Part shown: piece after piece, positions 1 through 8,538 of the stretch
Layout: each line of letters begins with the position of its first letter
How positions within the stretch are numbered: position 1 is the stretch's first letter
The notes under the pieces: model-generated
The model's input: the letters and a program-made list of their open reading frames with translations, nothing else
The model's database searches: none
Told to the model about the DNA's origin: nothing
Translations under genes and position numbers: made by a program
Source: CAZYQW01 sp964649825
GTDB lineage: Bacteria > Planctomycetota > B15-G4 > JADJEK01
Reading direction: 5' to 3'
DNA length: 64,000 nt
NCBI GenBank assembly: GCA_964649825.1
Contig: CAZYQW010000117.1
Coordinates: forward strand, 4,323 to 68,322

Positions 1-435
1 GCCGATGTCGACGACGAGCTGCTGGCCCTCGACGTCGGGTGAGCTGTGCGCCACGCCGAGGTAGATGAGGCGGGCCTCCTCCTCGCCGCTGATCACCTCG
101 ACGCGATGCCCGAGCGCGCTCTCCGCCGCCTCGATGAAGCGGCCGTCGTCCTCGACCTGGCGCAGCGTGTTCGTCCCGACCACGCGGACCGCGTGCCTCG
201 GCATGTGCCCGATGCGCTGGCCGAACTGTCGCAGGCAGACCAGCGCCCGCTCGGCGATCTCGGGACCGAGCGACTTGTCGGGAAGGAGCCCCTCGGCGAG
301 GCCCACGCGGTCGCGCAGGCGATCGACGACGTGGATCTGACCGTGTGCCTCCCGCGCGACGACCATGTGGAAACTGTTCGAACCGAGGTCGACGGCGGCG
401 ACGGTGTCTGACGTTTCTTCGCGTGGTGCGGACAC
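1..435 (-). CDS. Ppx/GppA exopolyphosphatase/pppGpp phosphatase family, N-terminal part (3' end outside window)
   Basis: The minus strand is open for 145 codons and runs off the left edge. After a short variable leader, residues about 13-22 read DLGSNSFHMV, the ATPase-fold phosphate-binding loop of Ppx/GppA enzymes. Further on come RDRVGLAEGL, VVGTNTLRQ and SGEEEARLIYLGV, all family signatures, and the sequence stops at VVDIG, the start of the second phosphate-binding loop. Family members hydrolyse terminal phosphates of polyphosphate or convert pppGpp to ppGpp in the cytoplasm; which substrate applies cannot be told from this fragment. The GTG at 433-435 is the chosen start; another in-frame GTG lies 36 nt upstream, and neither has a clear ribosome binding site. 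It is divergent from the lipoprotein gene at 675, with an inverted-repeat element between them. Confidence 0.9.
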   Translation of the reverse strand, partial: MSAPREETSDTVAAVDLGSNSFHMVVAREAHGQIHVVDRLRDRVGLAEGLLPDKSLGPEIAERALVCLRQFGQRIGHMPRHAVRVVGTNTLRQVEDDGRFIEAAESALGHRVEVISGEEEARLIYLGVAHSSPDVEGQQLVVDIG

Positions 436-515
436 GACGCGAGAATCTACGCTTCTTGAACGGAAACGCACGCGGGGTAGCCTGCGGAAGCCGAAGTTCC
501 CGGTTGGAGTCGATG

Positions 516-673
516 AGGGTTCGCGCAAGAATAACGTCGCATCCACGCGCAGCAATCGCCGCCGAGGGCAAGGCGCGACGACGAAGCGTATTGGTGGATA
601 CGCTGAGGAGGAGCAACGCAGCCATCGGCGGTCGAGGGCAAGCGAGATGCGACGTTATTCTTGTGCGGGCCCT
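516..673. repeat. Long imperfect inverted-repeat element (28-nt arms)
   Basis: The arms at 516-543 and 646-673 are inverted copies of one 28-nt sequence with three mismatches; the innermost 18 nt (CAAGAATAACGTCGCATC) match exactly. The interior is also partly self-complementary: GCGTAT/ATACGC surrounds the centre near 588-603, and a CCGCCGA/TCGGCGG pair lies between. The whole 158-nt unit could therefore fold into one interrupted hairpin. The right arm ends two bases before the ATG of the lipoprotein gene at 675. It looks like a small mobile or structural repeat (MITE- or REP-like); no transposase is present. A related 17-nt arm occurs at 21356-21372. Confidence 0.75.
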
Positions 674-674
674 G

Positions 675-1661
675 ATGTCGACCTCGTGCGTCGAGCGGCC
701 GCACCGGCCGCGGAATCCCTCGCGTTCCGGCCGCTTCGCGCGGTTGGCGATCGCGCTCGGTCTGCTGCTGCCCGCCTGCGCGCGCGAGGAGGGAGAGCCG
801 ACGCGGATCGGACCGGACGTCGTGACCCTCGCACGCGGAAGCGGCGAGCCGCGGCCCGTCCGGTACGCGATCGAGAAGGGCGACGTCCAGACGGTCCACG
901 TCACGACGCGGCTCGGCATGATCGTGCAGTACGGCGAGGAGATCCTCCCTGCCGCCGACATGCCCCCCACCCGCGCCACGCTCGCGAACGACGTCGTCGA
1001 GGCGGGCGATGGCTTCACCCACCGTTTCGAGATCACGACCTGCGAGATCCTGCCCGCCGGGGACGACGAACGGGACGGCGGAAGCGATCCCGAACGGCTC
1101 GCCGCGATCCTCGCCGACCTCGACGGGCAGACCCCCGTCGGCCTCTCCGGAGAGGTGACGCGCGCCGGCACCGGCGCGATCGTCGCGGTCGACTTCGAGA
1201 TCCCGCGGGGCGCGAACGGCACCGTGCGCCACGTCCTCGGCAACCTCGAGCAGGCATTGCACCAGCTCGCCGTGCCGTTCCCGTCCGATCCGATCGCGCC
1301 GGGCGCGCGGTGGTCCGTCTCGTGCGACGTCGACGTGAACCAGATGCGGCTCGCGCAGCAGACCGAGTACCTCCTCGAGCGGATCGAGAGCGATGGAACG
1401 CTGATCGTCGGAGTCCAGTCGACGCTGCGCGGCGCGCCGCAGCTCCTGCGGCTGCCGAACATGCCCGCGACGTCGCGCTGCGAGCTGATCGAGGCAACGG
1501 CGGACGCGACCGGCTCGCTGAGCGCGCGGCTCGACCGGCCCCTTCCGATCGAGGGGCAGATCACGATGCGCGTCCAAATGCACGCCCTCATCCACCCGGA
1601 GGGTGCTCCGAGCCAGGAGATCGGCGGGCTCGTGACGATGACGATCCGAGTCGAGACCTGA
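675..1661 (+). CDS. Predicted lipoprotein, possibly DUF6263-like
   Basis: The product is 328 residues. A positively charged N-region is followed by a hydrophobic stretch and a lipobox LPAC with the lipidated cysteine near residue 35, so the protein should be anchored to a membrane after export. The mature part is rich in beta-strand-like sequence and contains a segment 'PFPSDPIAPGARWSV' that resembles DUF6263-type planctomycete proteins; this resemblance is from memory and is moderate. No catalytic motif is visible. The ATG at 675 was chosen because it gives a plausible signal peptide; upstream in-frame codons read through the inverted repeat and have non-coding-like composition. No Shine-Dalgarno is seen because the repeat arm occupies that position. 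Function unknown. Confidence 0.75.
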   Translation: MSTSCVERPHRPRNPSRSGRFARLAIALGLLLPACAREEGEPTRIGPDVVTLARGSGEPRPVRYAIEKGDVQTVHVTTRLGMIVQYGEEILPAADMPPTRATLANDVVEAGDGFTHRFEITTCEILPAGDDERDGGSDPERLAAILADLDGQTPVGLSGEVTRAGTGAIVAVDFEIPRGANGTVRHVLGNLEQALHQLAVPFPSDPIAPGARWSVSCDVDVNQMRLAQQTEYLLERIESDGTLIVGVQSTLRGAPQLLRLPNMPATSRCELIEATADATGSLSARLDRPLPIEGQITMRVQMHALIHPEGAPSQEIGGLVTMTIRVET

Positions 1662-1713
1662 ACGTCTCGCGCGATGCGCACCCACCGGGATCCTGAGTCG
1701 CCGCCGCCTTCCG

Positions 1714-1719
1714 TAGAAT
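1714..1719 (+). promoter_or_regulatory. -10-like box of a probable leaderless promoter
   Basis: TAGAAT ends 7 nt before the ATG at 1727, and there is no Shine-Dalgarno. A sigma-70-type -10 at this distance would start transcription at or next to the start codon. No convincing -35 is visible. Confidence 0.4.
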
Positions 1720-1726
1720 CCGACGC

Positions 1727-2629
1727 ATGCCCGAGCTCCCGGACGTCGCCGTCTACCTCGCGTGCCTCGCGCCCCGCGTGCTCGGCCGCACGTTGAGGCG
1801 GATCCGCGTCCGCACCCCGTTCCTCGTGCGCTCGTTCGACCCACCGTTGGCGACCGCCGACGGCAAGACGGTGCGGGAGCTGCGCCGACTCGGGAAACGA
1901 ATCGTGCTCGGCCTCGACGACGACCTCTTCCTCGTGCTCCATCTCATGATCGCAGGGCGCATCCGCTGGCGCGAGGCCGGCGCGAAGATCCACGGCGCGA
2001 TGGGCCTCGCCGCGTTCGACTTCGACGAAGGTTCCTTGATGCTGACCGAGGCGTCGAAGAAGAAGCGCGCGTCGCTCTACCTCGTGCGCGGCGAAGACGC
2101 GCTGGCGGCCCATCACCCGGGCGGACTCGAGCCGCTGGAATGCGACCGGGACGCGTTCGCGGCCGCGCTCACGCGCGAGAATCGGACGCTGAAGCGCGCC
2201 CTGACCGATCCCCGCATCTTCAGCGGCATCGGCAACGCGTTCTCGGACGAGATCCTCCACGCCGCCCGGCTCTCCCCGGCGCGGTTGACGAAGCGGCTCC
2301 CCGACGACCTCATCGATCGGCTCTTCGAGGCGACGCGCGACGTGCTCACGCGCTGGATCGCGCGACTGCATCAGGAAGTCGGCGACGGCTTCCCGGATAA
2401 AGTCACCGCGTTCAAGGACGGGATGGCGGTCCACGGTCGCTACGGCAAGCCGTGCCCCGCGTGCGAGCAGCCGGTCCAGCGGATCGTGTACGCCGAGAAC
2501 GAGGCGAACTACTGCCCGCGCTGCCAGACGGGAGGGAAGCTCCTCGCCGATCGCGCGCTCTCTCGGCTCTTCCGCGGGGACTGGCCGAAGACGGTCGAGG
2601 AGCTGGAGGACCACAAGAGCGGCGCCTGA
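1727..2629 (+). CDS. Formamidopyrimidine-DNA glycosylase / endonuclease VIII family (Fpg/Nei)
   Basis: Base-excision repair enzyme that removes oxidised bases and nicks the abasic site. The protein (300 residues) starts MPELPDV: after Met removal, Pro2 is the Schiff-base nucleophile and Glu3 the catalytic acid. A conserved LGKR lysine follows near residue 58, LHLMIAGRI corresponds to the void-filling Met region, GIGNAFSDEIL is the helix-two-turn-helix, and the C-terminus has a zinc finger CPAC...CPRCQTGG near residues 244-270. About 30 residues extend past the usual end of the family. Key residues are intact, so it should be active; whether it prefers 8-oxoguanine (Fpg) or oxidised pyrimidines (Nei) is not decided. 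It stands alone and converges with the exported protein gene at 2720. Confidence 0.93.
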   Translation: MPELPDVAVYLACLAPRVLGRTLRRIRVRTPFLVRSFDPPLATADGKTVRELRRLGKRIVLGLDDDLFLVLHLMIAGRIRWREAGAKIHGAMGLAAFDFDEGSLMLTEASKKKRASLYLVRGEDALAAHHPGGLEPLECDRDAFAAALTRENRTLKRALTDPRIFSGIGNAFSDEILHAARLSPARLTKRLPDDLIDRLFEATRDVLTRWIARLHQEVGDGFPDKVTAFKDGMAVHGRYGKPCPACEQPVQRIVYAENEANYCPRCQTGGKLLADRALSRLFRGDWPKTVEELEDHKSGA

Positions 2630-2691
2630 GCGTTTCCGCCCGACGCCGCCTCGCACCCCTCCGCACCTCTGCTCGGTTGCGGCCGAACCGC

Positions 2692-2711
2692 GTCGGGCAA
2701 ACGGGCCCGAC
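2692..2711. terminator. Hairpin between convergent genes
   Basis: GTCGGGC - AAACGG - GCCCGAC forms a perfect 7-bp stem with a 6-nt loop between the convergent ends at 2629 and 2720. A second short stem CGGTT/AACCG lies just before it (2674-2690). There is no T-tract, so this is a possible bidirectional or factor-dependent terminator. Confidence 0.45.
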
Positions 2712-2719
2712 CGACGGGG

Positions 2720-3997
2720 CTACGTGCCGTCGCCGTCGCCGCTCTTCTGTTTGTCCCAACCCTTCTTCTTGCCCTTGTCGGCGCCGGGAGTCGTCTTCTT
2801 GCCCTCGCGCTCGTTCTCGGCGTCGTCGCCGCCGCGCCCCTCGTTCTGGCGCTTCAGCGCGCGCTCGCGGATCTCGAGGACCTTCTTCTGGTAACGAGCC
2901 TGGATCTCGCGCTGGCGATCACGATGCGCTCGCTCGATTTCGCTCACCTTGCGTTCGTACGCGGCGCGATCCTTGCTCTGCTCGACCTCGCGCTTCGCCT
3001 CATCCATCGCCTTGCCGCGTCCCTCCTCGGCGGCCTCGAGCTCGCGGTCCCGCTCGCTCTCGGCCCTCGCGACCTCACGCTTGACGGTGGCGCCGACGTC
3101 GTCGTCGTCACCGTCTTCCGCGGCGGCGCGGCGGAAGTCCCGTTCGCGAGCGACGGCGTCGTCCGCGGCCGGGTTCAGCCCCAACGACCTCTTGATGTCG
3201 TCCCCGGCGTGGAAGTTCCAGTTGATGACGCGCAGCGCCTCGCGGAGGTCGACGAGGTCGACGTCCGGCGTGCCGTCACGGTCCACGTCGACCGTCTTCT
3301 CGGACGCCTTCTTCGGGTCGCCAAGCTCGCCCGCGATCGCGCGATCCGCGATCCGCATCGCCTCGTTCGCGGTCATTCCGATCAGCTTCTTGTGGACCTC
3401 GCCGGTGAAGACGAGCCGGCCGAGATCCTGTTCCACGCCCTCCTGAGCCTTCTGAGCGGCGAGGGCCATCTTGTTGAAACCCACGTTGAGCCTCGCGGCA
3501 ACGAGCTGACCCGCGAGCCCACCGGCGTCACGAAGCCCCGTCCGCGAAGCCTCGGTCATCACCCCGGGCGTGCCGTCGACGGGCAGGAACGTGCGAATCG
3601 ACTCGGCCGAATCGAACACGAAGAACAGGCCGCTCTTCTTGCGACTTCCGACGCGCAGACCGTTCGGGAACACCTTCGCGAAGTGCTTCTCGAGAATCGC
3701 CGCCGCCTTCTCGTTCTCTTCCGGCGACTGTCCCCACTCGTTTTGGGAGTACGTGGCGAACAACGCAAGCGGACGCTCCTTCGCGCCCTTCGGCTCGGGC
3801 GCGCCTTTCGCGTCCTTCGGTTCGGGCGCCTCGGGCTTGTCCTTCTTATCCTTCTTGTCCTTGTCGCTCTTGTCCTTGTCGCTCTGCTCGGATTGCTGAG
3901 CGTCCCCTTCGCCGGCCGTAACCGGCGCGGCCCACGCGCCCCAAGCAACGATCACGACGGCGCACCAGACGACCAGACTCTCGATGTTCGGCTTCAT
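2720..3997 (-). CDS. Exported protein with Lys/Asp-rich linker, dockerin-like segment and charged coiled-coil tail
   Basis: 425 residues. An N-terminal signal peptide (hydrophobic about 8-24) is followed by a low-complexity DKDKK/PEPK linker (about 33-75). A globular domain follows, about 80-230, containing FVFDSAESIRTFLP and GQLVAARLNVGFN, motifs I have seen in planctomycete extracellular proteins. Near residue 250 the segment DVDRDGTPDVDLVDLREAL looks like a Ca-binding dockerin/EF-hand loop with helix. The last 130 residues are a highly charged, probably coiled-coil region. The ATG at 3997 is preceded by a purine-rich GGAAGGA, and a TAGAAT box lies about 36 nt upstream. Function unknown; likely a surface or matrix protein. 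Any upstream frame extension lacks a start and has no coding features. Confidence 0.75.
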   Translation of the reverse strand: MKPNIESLVVWCAVVIVAWGAWAAPVTAGEGDAQQSEQSDKDKSDKDKKDKKDKPEAPEPKDAKGAPEPKGAKERPLALFATYSQNEWGQSPEENEKAAAILEKHFAKVFPNGLRVGSRKKSGLFFVFDSAESIRTFLPVDGTPGVMTEASRTGLRDAGGLAGQLVAARLNVGFNKMALAAQKAQEGVEQDLGRLVFTGEVHKKLIGMTANEAMRIADRAIAGELGDPKKASEKTVDVDRDGTPDVDLVDLREALRVINWNFHAGDDIKRSLGLNPAADDAVARERDFRRAAAEDGDDDDVGATVKREVARAESERDRELEAAEEGRGKAMDEAKREVEQSKDRAAYERKVSEIERAHRDRQREIQARYQKKVLEIRERALKRQNEGRGGDDAENEREGKKTTPGADKGKKKGWDKQKSGDGDGT

Positions 3998-4032
3998 GCC
4001 GGCGTTCCTTCCATGCTTCAGGGGTCGACCGC

Positions 4033-4038
4033 ATTCTA
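4033..4038 (-). promoter_or_regulatory. -10-like box (TAGAAT) upstream of the exported protein gene
   Basis: On the minus strand TAGAAT lies 36 nt before the ATG at 3997, leaving room for a short leader with the GGAAGGA ribosome binding site. No clear -35. Confidence 0.35.
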
Positions 4039-4113
4039 CGAACGGGCTCCCGGCGCGCCGAGCCGGGATTCGTGGGTGGTCGGATCGCCGGCGCGGAGAA
4101 GGAGCGGCGACGC

Positions 4114-4878
4114 CTACGTCCACGGCGCCGGAGTCTTCGACGACTTGATCCCCACCTTCTTGCCCTCGGTCTCGACCCAGTCCGTCGCCGAGTCGCTGTT
4201 GTAGAACCGCTGGCCCGTGATCGCCTCGATCGCGGAGATCGCGTCCTCCTTGAAGTAGGACCACTCCTCGAACTTCTCCTGCCACCACGTCGCGGGAGGG
4301 TTGCTCGGATCGTTCGGGTCCTTCGGGTTCGGCTGATCGAGCACCGAGATCAACATCGGGACGGCCCGTTTGTCCTTCTGTCGCGCGACCGCCTCGATGA
4401 TGGCCTTGCGGATCTCTTTCTTGCCGTGCTTGTAGAACAGGTCGAAGAGCGTCTTGAACTCGTCGTCGTAGCCGACGTACCCCAACGAGCGGATCGCCTC
4501 CGCGGCTCGGAGCGGCTCGAAGCGACGCCCCGGTTTCGTGAGCGAGAGCAGCGCCTTGCGCGCCGTGTCGTCGGGCTGGGTGCCGAGCAAGGCGACGACC
4601 TTCAGAAGCGTCGCACGGTCGCGGTCGCCGAGCAGCTTCTTCAGCTCCTTCGAGATCTCCGGGCTGCGTCCCTGCACGAGCGCGTCGAGCGCGTCGCTCT
4701 TCTCCTTCGGCGTCCTCGCGGTCTTCCACGCCGCCGCGAACGCGCCGACGAGCTCGTCCGCCGCGCCGGACTCCAGCGTCTCGAGGTCGCGGTCGCGGAT
4801 GTCGACCGGCACCTCGGCGTCGTTTTCGACCGACGACGTAACCAGAAGGAGGATCGCGGCTAAGAGAACACTCGCCAT
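4114..4878 (-). CDS. Exported HEAT-repeat-like protein
   Basis: 254 residues. The first 20 residues (MASVLLAAILLLVTSSV) are a likely signal peptide or anchor. The rest is helical with HEAT/PBS-type repeats: KKLLGDRDRATLLKVVALLG, RAAEAIRSLGYVG and KKEIRKAIIEAVARQKDKRAVPMLISVL. The tail GKKVGIKSSKTPAPW is polar. Such alpha-solenoids usually bind other proteins; no catalytic motif is present. The start is supported by GGAGGCG 6 nt upstream of the ATG. It lies upstream of the 2720-3997 gene on the same strand, 116 nt away, and the two may be co-transcribed. Confidence 0.75.
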   Translation of the reverse strand: MASVLLAAILLLVTSSVENDAEVPVDIRDRDLETLESGAADELVGAFAAAWKTARTPKEKSDALDALVQGRSPEISKELKKLLGDRDRATLLKVVALLGTQPDDTARKALLSLTKPGRRFEPLRAAEAIRSLGYVGYDDEFKTLFDLFYKHGKKEIRKAIIEAVARQKDKRAVPMLISVLDQPNPKDPNDPSNPPATWWQEKFEEWSYFKEDAISAIEAITGQRFYNSDSATDWVETEGKKVGIKSSKTPAPWT

Positions 4879-5092
4879 GACGTCGCCTCCAGTTCATCCG
4901 GGCGCTCGTTCGCGCCCCGAGGATACCACCGGTGCGGCCCCGGCCGGCACAAGCTCGTGCTCCGCATGTGGACTTGCTCGATCGTTTTCGCTAACTTCCG
5001 GGGCTCGTTTCGGTTCCCTGGAAGCCTGGGTCCAAAGCCCCTATCCCCCTCCACGAGATCGGCTTTCTCCCCGCTCGCCAACAGAGTTACGC

Positions 5093-6895
5093 GTGAACAC
5101 CATCGTCAACGACTTCAACGTTTCGGTCGCGACCGTCAACGGTTCCGGGTCGCAATCCGCGAACCTCGTGCTGATGCGATCGATCTTCAACATGGGCGTT
5201 CCCGTGTCGGGAAAGAACCTGTTCCCGTCGAACATCGCGGGGCTGCCGACCTGGTACACGATCCGAGCGAACAAGAACGGCTACGTCGCGCGCAAGGTCG
5301 GCGTGGACCTGATGATCTGCATGAATCCGCAGACCGTCGATCAGGACCTGAAGAGCGTCCCGCCCGGTGGTTACGTCATCCTCAACGACGCGCTCGCGCC
5401 GACCGTGGAGCGAGACGACGTCACGGTCTACCGCGTGCCGTTCACGGCGTTGGTCTCCGACGTCGCGAAGGAGATGAAGCTGCGCAAGCTCGTGGTCAAC
5501 ATGATCTACGTCGGCATCGCCGGCGAGCTGCTCGGCTTGGACGAGGGAACGATTCGCGCCGCCCTCGAGAAGCAGTTCAAGGGCAAGGCGAAGGCCATCG
5601 AGATCAACCATCACGCGGTCCAGGTCGGACGCCAGTACGTGCGGGAGAACCCCCTCCCCGCGTTCCCGTTCCGCATCGAGCGAATGAACGCCACCCAAGG
5701 CAAGATCATCATCGACGGCAACGCGGCCGCCGCGATGGGTGCAGTCTTCGCGGGGTTGACGCTGCTCGCGTGGTACCCGATCACCCCATCGTCCTCGCTT
5801 TGCGAGTCCGCGATCGAGTACCTGAAGCGCTTCCGTCATGACGCGGACGGCCGCGCCACGTACGCCGTCGTCCAGGCCGAGGACGAGCTCGCCTCGATCG
5901 GGATGGTGATCGGCGCAAGCTGGGCCGGTGCACGCGCGATGACCGCGACGGCCGGACCGGGGATCTCGCTGATGAGCGAGTTCGCCGGGCTCGCCTACTA
6001 CGCCGAGATCCCCGCGGTGATCTGGGACGTCCAGCGCGTCGGCCCGTCGACGGGGCTTCCGACCCGCACCGCGCAGGGCGACATCGGAGCGGTGTACGAC
6101 CTTTCGCACGGCGACACGAAGCACATCGTGCTCCTCCCGGCCACCGTCGAAGAGTGCTATCACTTCGCGATGGACGCGTTCGACCTCGCGGAGGAGTTCC
6201 AGACCCCGGTGTTCGCGCTCTCCGACCTCGACCTCGGCATGAACAACTGGATGTCCGACCCCTTCCCGTACGTCGACCGCCCGTTCGAGCGCGGCAAGGT
6301 TCTGAACGCCGAGCAGCTCGACAAGGTCGGCAAGTTCGAGCGTTATCGCGACGTCGACGGCGACGGGATTCCGTACCGCACGATCCCCGGAACCAACCAC
6401 CCGCTGGCCGCGTACTTCTGCCGCGGCAGCGGCCACGATGAGGCGGCGAAGTACACCGAGAGCGAGTCGACGTACGCTCGCAACATGGACCGCCTCGCGC
6501 GCAAGTACGAGACGGCGCGCGGTCGCGTCCCCGCGCCGATCCTGGACGAGGTGGACGGCGCGGTGGTGGGCATCATCGCGTTCGGGACGAGCGACGCGCC
6601 CATGCGCGAGGCCCGGGACATGCTCGCGGCGAACGGAATCTCGACGAGCTACCTGCGGCTGCGCGCGCTCCCGCTGAACGACGACGTGAAGGCGTTCATC
6701 GATCGACACGAGCGCGTCTACGTCGTCGAGCAGAACCGCGACGGACAGATGTTCGATCTGATCCGCCTCCACTGCGGCGACGTCAACGACAAGCTCGGCT
6801 CCGTCCTCAACTACGACGGCCTTCCGATCCACGCGCGGCACATCGCCGACGCGGTCACGAAACACGAGAGAGTCGACCAGCGAGTCGAGGTCTGA
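5093..6895 (+). CDS. korA: 2-oxoacid:ferredoxin oxidoreductase, alpha subunit (gamma-alpha fusion)
   Basis: Oxidatively decarboxylates a 2-oxoacid (2-oxoglutarate in the best-known members) with CoA and ferredoxin, together with the beta subunit encoded 4 nt downstream. The 600-residue protein has an N-terminal gamma domain (about 1-190; NGSGSQSANLVLMRSIFNMGVPVSGKNLFPS) fused to the alpha domain, which starts near G-N-A-A-A-A-M-G and carries WYPITPSSSLCE, the PITPSS signature, followed by QAEDELASIGMVIGASWAGARAMTATAGPGISLM. The C-terminal part has the family VEQNRDGQM segment. Length and order match KorA fusions. The start is GTG at 5093; the frame is open further upstream but shows no homology there, and no strong ribosome binding site is seen. 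Confidence 0.93.
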   Translation: MNTIVNDFNVSVATVNGSGSQSANLVLMRSIFNMGVPVSGKNLFPSNIAGLPTWYTIRANKNGYVARKVGVDLMICMNPQTVDQDLKSVPPGGYVILNDALAPTVERDDVTVYRVPFTALVSDVAKEMKLRKLVVNMIYVGIAGELLGLDEGTIRAALEKQFKGKAKAIEINHHAVQVGRQYVRENPLPAFPFRIERMNATQGKIIIDGNAAAAMGAVFAGLTLLAWYPITPSSSLCESAIEYLKRFRHDADGRATYAVVQAEDELASIGMVIGASWAGARAMTATAGPGISLMSEFAGLAYYAEIPAVIWDVQRVGPSTGLPTRTAQGDIGAVYDLSHGDTKHIVLLPATVEECYHFAMDAFDLAEEFQTPVFALSDLDLGMNNWMSDPFPYVDRPFERGKVLNAEQLDKVGKFERYRDVDGDGIPYRTIPGTNHPLAAYFCRGSGHDEAAKYTESESTYARNMDRLARKYETARGRVPAPILDEVDGAVVGIIAFGTSDAPMREARDMLAANGISTSYLRLRALPLNDDVKAFIDRHERVYVVEQNRDGQMFDLIRLHCGDVNDKLGSVLNYDGLPIHARHIADAVTKHERVDQRVEV

Positions 6896-6899
6896 TCCG

Positions 6900-7955
6900 A
6901 TGACTGACGCATCCCCTGCATCCTCTGCATCCTCCGCCCCGAAGACGAACCGGCTCGGTCTGGTCCTGAAGGACTACCGCGGGAGCGAGTCGACGCTCTG
7001 CGCCGGATGCGGCCACGACGCGATCAGCGCCGCGATCACTCAGGCGTACTTCGAGCTCGGCGTCGACCAGCGCACCGTCGCTAAGATGTCCGGCATCGGC
7101 TGCTCGTCGAAGACGCCGGCGTACTTCCTTGGCGAGTCGTTCGGCTTCAACAGCGTCCACGGCCGGATGCCGTCGGTCGCGACCGGCGCCAACCTCGCGA
7201 ACAAGGGCCTTCACCTCATCGGGGTGTCGGGTGACGGCGACACCGCGTCGATCGGCATGGGCCAGTTCGTCCACTTCCTGCGCCGCAACGTACGGATGAC
7301 GTACATCATCGAGAACAACGGCGTCTACGGGTTGACGAAGGGCCAGTTCTCGGCGACGGCCGACGCCGACTCGGTGCTGAAGTACGGCACGCGGAACGAC
7401 CTCGAGGGGATCGACACGTGCGCGATGGCGATCGATCTCGGGTGCGACTTCGTGGCGCGCTCGTTCTCGGGCGATCGCAAGCAGCTCGTCCCGCTCATCA
7501 AGGCGGCGATCTCCCACGGGGCCACCGCCCTGCTCGACGTGATCTCTCCGTGCGTGACGTTCAACGATCACGACGGCTCGACGAAGTCGTACAAGTACGC
7601 GCGCGCGAACGACTGGGTGCTTCACGAGATCGGGTTCGTGCCCGGATTCGAGAACGTTACCGTCGACTACGCGGAGGGCGAGACGCGTGACGTCGCCCTG
7701 CCCGACGGCTCGCACATCACGCTGAAGAAGCTCGACGGCGACTACGATCCGACCGACCGCATCGAGGCGTTGCGCGTGCTCCACCGCGGCCGCGAGGAGA
7801 AGAAGATCGTGACCGGGCTGCTCTACGTGAACCCCGACACGCAGTCGTTCGCGGACGTGTTGAACATGGTCGATCGACCGCTCTCCCAACTGACGGAAGC
7901 CGCCGTTCGTCCGGGACCGGCCGCGCTTCAGGAGCTGATGGACGAGCTGACGTAG
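6900..7955 (+). CDS. korB: 2-oxoacid:ferredoxin oxidoreductase, beta subunit
   Basis: Thiamine-diphosphate-binding subunit that works with the KorA fusion just upstream (4-nt gap, one operon). GDGD at residues 111-114 begins the TPP/Mg motif that ends at IIENNGVYGLTKGQ. Cysteines C34, C37, C68 and C218 are at the positions expected to hold the [4Fe-4S] cluster. At 351 residues it is slightly longer than many KorB proteins because of an extra N-terminal stretch of Ala/Ser/Pro built from three 9-bp tandem repeats (6909-6935). No gene for a ferredoxin or a delta subunit lies next to it. Substrate specificity is inferred from family similarity (2-oxoglutarate is the likeliest). Confidence 0.94.
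   Translation: MTDASPASSASSAPKTNRLGLVLKDYRGSESTLCAGCGHDAISAAITQAYFELGVDQRTVAKMSGIGCSSKTPAYFLGESFGFNSVHGRMPSVATGANLANKGLHLIGVSGDGDTASIGMGQFVHFLRRNVRMTYIIENNGVYGLTKGQFSATADADSVLKYGTRNDLEGIDTCAMAIDLGCDFVARSFSGDRKQLVPLIKAAISHGATALLDVISPCVTFNDHDGSTKSYKYARANDWVLHEIGFVPGFENVTVDYAEGETRDVALPDGSHITLKKLDGDYDPTDRIEALRVLHRGREEKKIVTGLLYVNPDTQSFADVLNMVDRPLSQLTEAAVRPGPAALQELMDELT
6909..6935 (+). repeat. Three in-frame 9-bp tandem repeats at the korB N-terminus
   Basis: Three units of GCATCC(C/T)CT or close variants encode ASP-ASS-ASS. They add a flexible, non-conserved N-terminal tail to KorB. Copy-number changes would keep the frame. Confidence 0.7.
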
Positions 7956-7977
7956 CCCGCGACGGCCGGGCCGGCTC

Positions 7978-8538
7978 ATGGATTCCGCGACCACGTCGAC
8001 GACGCCGCGTCGCGAGCCTCGGGCGCGGCGTCGTCGTGCCTTGGCGTCCGGCACGATCCTCCTCTTCCTTGCGTTGCAGGCCATCGCCGGGTTCAAGCTG
8101 CTCTGCCCGCCGAAGCGCTTCACGAAGCTCGCGCCCTTCCGCGTCTGCTGCTCCCCGATGCTCTGGCCGTTCACCGATTATCAGATGTACAACGTGGCCT
8201 ACGGGCCGGGCGTCGAGATCCCTCGCTATCGCGTGATTGGAGTCACCCTCGACGGCGAGGAGATCCCGGTCGACGCCGAGACCCTCGGCGTCGACCACGC
8301 CACGTGGCGCCAAGGTCTGGTTCACGCGATGCTGCGCGCGAATCCCGCCCTGCTCCAAGAGCACGTGCGCGGCGTCGTCGAGCGGATCGGACGACCCCTG
8401 GCTCGCGTGCGTCTCGATGACCATCCGATCGTGACGCGGGAAGACGGCGGCGTCGATGAAGCGCCGGCCCGGACGCTGTTCGTCTACGACGTCGACGCGG
8501 ACGGAACCCTCACCGTGCGACGTGGAGAGAGACGATGA
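7978..8538 (+). CDS. Single-pass membrane protein of unknown function
   Basis: 186 residues. An arginine-rich N-terminus is followed by one hydrophobic segment (about 22-40, SGTILLFLALQAIAGFKLL). The rest lies probably outside and contains CCSPMLWPFTDYQMYNVAYGPG, a conserved-looking aromatic patch that may mark a family. The stop overlaps the start of the next gene (ATGA at 8535-8538), so the two are translationally coupled and probably work together. The partner is an HTTM-like membrane protein. I do not recognise the family. Confidence 0.8.
   Translation: MDSATTSTTPRREPRARRRRALASGTILLFLALQAIAGFKLLCPPKRFTKLAPFRVCCSPMLWPFTDYQMYNVAYGPGVEIPRYRVIGVTLDGEEIPVDAETLGVDHATWRQGLVHAMLRANPALLQEHVRGVVERIGRPLARVRLDDHPIVTREDGGVDEAPARTLFVYDVDADGTLTVRRGERR

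Noticed and set aside
447..1844. Long open frame on the minus strand across the lipoprotein gene
   Set aside because: It is antisense to the lipoprotein gene and Fpg start, Arg/Asp/Val-rich, with no motif. High GC makes such mirrored frames common.
3846..3890. CTTGTC-type repeats as a tandem-repeat element
   Set aside because: They encode the DKDKK linker of the exported protein; low-complexity coding sequence explains them.
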